A DNA stretch of 64,000 nucleotides, taken from positions 62,001 to 126,000 of the forward strand of contig JBCCXA010000003.1 in assembly GCA_039192515.1 (NCBI GenBank). Direction: 5' to 3'. The first letter of the stretch is position 1, and the number at the start of each line of letters is the position of its first letter. A program made the position numbers and the translations under genes. Of the stretch, positions 62,706 through 64,000 are shown in pieces. The notes below the pieces were generated by a model, which worked only from the letters and a program-made list of their open reading frames with translations, was not told the DNA's origin and did not search any database. This DNA comes from Verrucomicrobiota bacterium (GTDB lineage: Bacteria; Verrucomicrobiota; Verrucomicrobiia; Methylacidiphilales; JBCCWR01).

Positions 62706-63844
62706 CACTTACACCTCTTTGTATTGATGGGTGGGAATGGGCAACTTATTGCAAAGACTCGCCAGGTCAACTAATTCTACACTCTAGCAAAAAACAATAT
62801 ATTGAAATAGAATCATCATTCTCTAATAGTCCTCTTACTATAGGCATTTTTTTCAACAAGGATCTCTCCATTTTCCTGCCAGCTATCAAATTAAATTCTA
62901 TTACTAATCAATACTTAGTCTCTAACTTACGAATATTACCTACTAAATATGCTTACCAGACTTTACTCATAGACATTTACCAGTTTCTTTCCCGCTTAAT
63001 TCCTCACGACCTGAATGGAAAATTGATGGGAGTCAATGGTATTTATACCAGTTGGAAACAAGAGTTCCCCAATGAAAAAGCAGCTATAGAGGACTTAGCC
63101 ATTATTAAAGAGTCTTTTGAAGGTCTCGCTAACGAAACAACCTTCCTTAGTTGGCTTTCCAAGCAAGGAGCATCCTCAGAACGGGTTTTAACGCAAAAGG
63201 AAATAAAACAATGTTTAGAAAGTAGCCTTCGTCGTTTATTCCATCCTCCAAACTCATTTGTTTTTTCACTCAACGACAGTAACCCTTCTTTCTGCTCAAC
63301 TCCCTATTTCATAGCGTTTTCAATCGCCACTACCTGTAGTGTTCTCTCATCAGTTATTCAACCTAGAGAGCATTTTGAAATAATGTTAGATTGTACTGAT
63401 AGAAATGATCAGCAGAATCTAACGATCAAGATTAACTCGATCTCTCTAAATTCTTGGCTTTCTGATATCTCATCACGTGAACCAGCCCATATACCTAAAC
63501 CTTTCTTTTACTGGCTATGCTTTTTAGCTACGCAAAAATCTGAGGTCCTTTTTGAGAATGGTGAATCCGTTTTGATTCATATCCCTTTAATAAGCACTTC
63601 ACGCCCAAAAACTAAAGCCATCTTGTTCTATTCAGAGCAATCTTACTCCGGACAAGAATCTATTATTTTAGTTTCTAAGGAATTAGCTGCATCAAAGTTT
63701 TTGCAAATGGTTTATCCTACCCTAGCGTTTGTTAATTATATTTATTTGCCGGAAGACACCCCCTTAAAACACAGAAATTTAATTACGGCAGCTGTCTCAA
63801 CATTTAACCATGAACTGACTGTTCACACCCACCATGAGAAATAA
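62702..63844 (+). CDS. Hypothetical protein coupled to the HDOD gene
   Basis: A 380-residue protein with no recognised domain. Its ATG overlaps the HDOD stop codon as ATGA, so it is translationally coupled; the frame is open further upstream to 62645 inside the HDOD gene. It has mixed helix and strand character, with SLRRLFHPPNSFVFSLN, TPYFIAFSIATTCSVLSSVI and FFYWLCFLATQKSEVLF, and no signal peptide. A signalling role is inferred from context only. Its end overlaps the lipoprotein gene by 11 bases. Confidence 0.62.
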   Translation: MTLTPLCIDGWEWATYCKDSPGQLILHSSKKQYIEIESSFSNSPLTIGIFFNKDLSIFLPAIKLNSITNQYLVSNLRILPTKYAYQTLLIDIYQFLSRLIPHDLNGKLMGVNGIYTSWKQEFPNEKAAIEDLAIIKESFEGLANETTFLSWLSKQGASSERVLTQKEIKQCLESSLRRLFHPPNSFVFSLNDSNPSFCSTPYFIAFSIATTCSVLSSVIQPREHFEIMLDCTDRNDQQNLTIKINSISLNSWLSDISSREPAHIPKPFFYWLCFLATQKSEVLFENGESVLIHIPLISTSRPKTKAILFYSEQSYSGQESIILVSKELAASKFLQMVYPTLAFVNYIYLPEDTPLKHRNLITAAVSTFNHELTVHTHHEK

Positions 63845-64000
63845 ATATACATTTCTAATCTGTATAATAACTACTCTAACTTTTTTTATCAATTGTTCTA
63901 CGACTGAGGAAGTGGTGCACGATTTCCGAATAGATTCAACATTGGGCAAGGAATACCATCCAACAGTGCAGCTTTACCAAAATGATGGATTTAATAAAAT
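63834..64000 (+). CDS. Lipoprotein, 5' part only (cut by right edge)
   Basis: The reading frame opens at ATG 63834 and runs off the window (55 complete codons). It begins MRNKYTFLICIITTLTFFIN followed by Cys, a signal sequence with a lipobox-like FINC, so Cys21 is the likely lipid-anchored residue. The mature part begins STTEEVVHDFRIDSTLGKEY. It overlaps the previous gene by 11 bases and would share its transcript. The family is not recognisable from this part. Confidence 0.65.
   Translation, partial: MRNKYTFLICIITTLTFFINCSTTEEVVHDFRIDSTLGKEYHPTVQLYQNDGFNK

Noticed and set aside
1..64000. CRISPR arrays, insertion sequences, prophage or rRNA
   Set aside because: No regularly spaced repeats, transposase, integrase, phage structural gene or rRNA sequence was seen.

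Overview
The window looks like a chromosomal segment of a free-living Gram-negative bacterium, most likely from the Verrucomicrobiota / PVC group. This is inferred from gene content, not from any marker phylogeny. Pointers are paired bactofilins, a LuxE-like ligase, a Ser/Thr kinase fused to an HDOD domain, a DUF2934 protein, a flavoprotein fused to a NapH-like iron-sulfur protein, many receiver/HDOD/STAS regulators, and a moderately AT-rich, housekeeping-dominated layout. An outer membrane is indicated by a PagL-like lipid A deacylase-type protein. No prophage, insertion sequence, CRISPR array or rRNA was seen.

Layout. 1-2.4 kb: two bactofilin genes (one with zinc ribbons, cut by the left edge) divergent from a LuxE-like ligase, then tRNA-Thr(CGT). 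2.5-2.7 kb: a decayed gene resembling the start of a sterol desaturase-family protein. 2.7-12.7 kb: housekeeping and regulation (MidA-type methyltransferase, QueD-like enzyme with a changed zinc ligand, kinase-HDOD fusion, YchF, PHP phosphatase, AccD, ComF, CPBP protease, cyclic-nucleotide-binding protein). 12.8-16.1 kb: a compact lipid/polyketide cluster (Lon-N domain protein, methyltransferase, flavoprotein, type III polyketide synthase). 16.3-23.8 kb: the complete rod-shape operon mreB-mreC-mreD-PBP2-rodA followed by an RNase E/G gene, then tRNA-Pro(GGG).

24-37 kb: an unrecognised nucleotide-related protein with deoC, a GH114/TM1410-like protein, fumC, a flavoprotein/NapH fusion, an ABC exporter and acnB. 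37-41 kb: an operon with a ferritin-like protein, a DCC thiol oxidoreductase, a membrane protein and a GbsR/MarR regulator preceded by a perfect 18+18 bp inverted repeat; then a small coupled gene pair and an ECF sigma / anti-sigma pair. 41.2-43.1 kb: a partner-switching module (receiver-SpoIIE phosphatase-HATPase in one chain plus a STAS antagonist). 43-50 kb: a J-domain membrane protein, DAHP synthase, an NtrC-type regulator, a tandem AhbA/AhbB-like protein and an amidase-like protein without signal peptide. 50-56.5 kb: acyltransferase, receiver-HDOD, Wzz-like protein, lone receiver, PagL-like protein, DUF1232, VOC and Fur-family proteins. 56.6-64 kb: a signalling block (NtrC-type regulator, TPR protein, CheX-like protein, REC-REC-STAS protein, HDOD protein) and a lipoprotein cut by the right edge.

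How it fits together. The central operon builds the lateral cell wall, and bactofilins add a second cytoskeletal system. FumC, AcnB, AccD and AroF give core carbon, fatty-acid and aromatic metabolism. A large share of the window is phospho-signalling of the receiver, HDOD, STAS/SpoIIE and CheX types. Candidates for less-described biology are the type III PKS cluster, the flavoprotein-NapH fusion, the kinase-HDOD fusion, the one-chain partner switch, and a two-copy intergenic repeat downstream of acnB and of a VOC gene.
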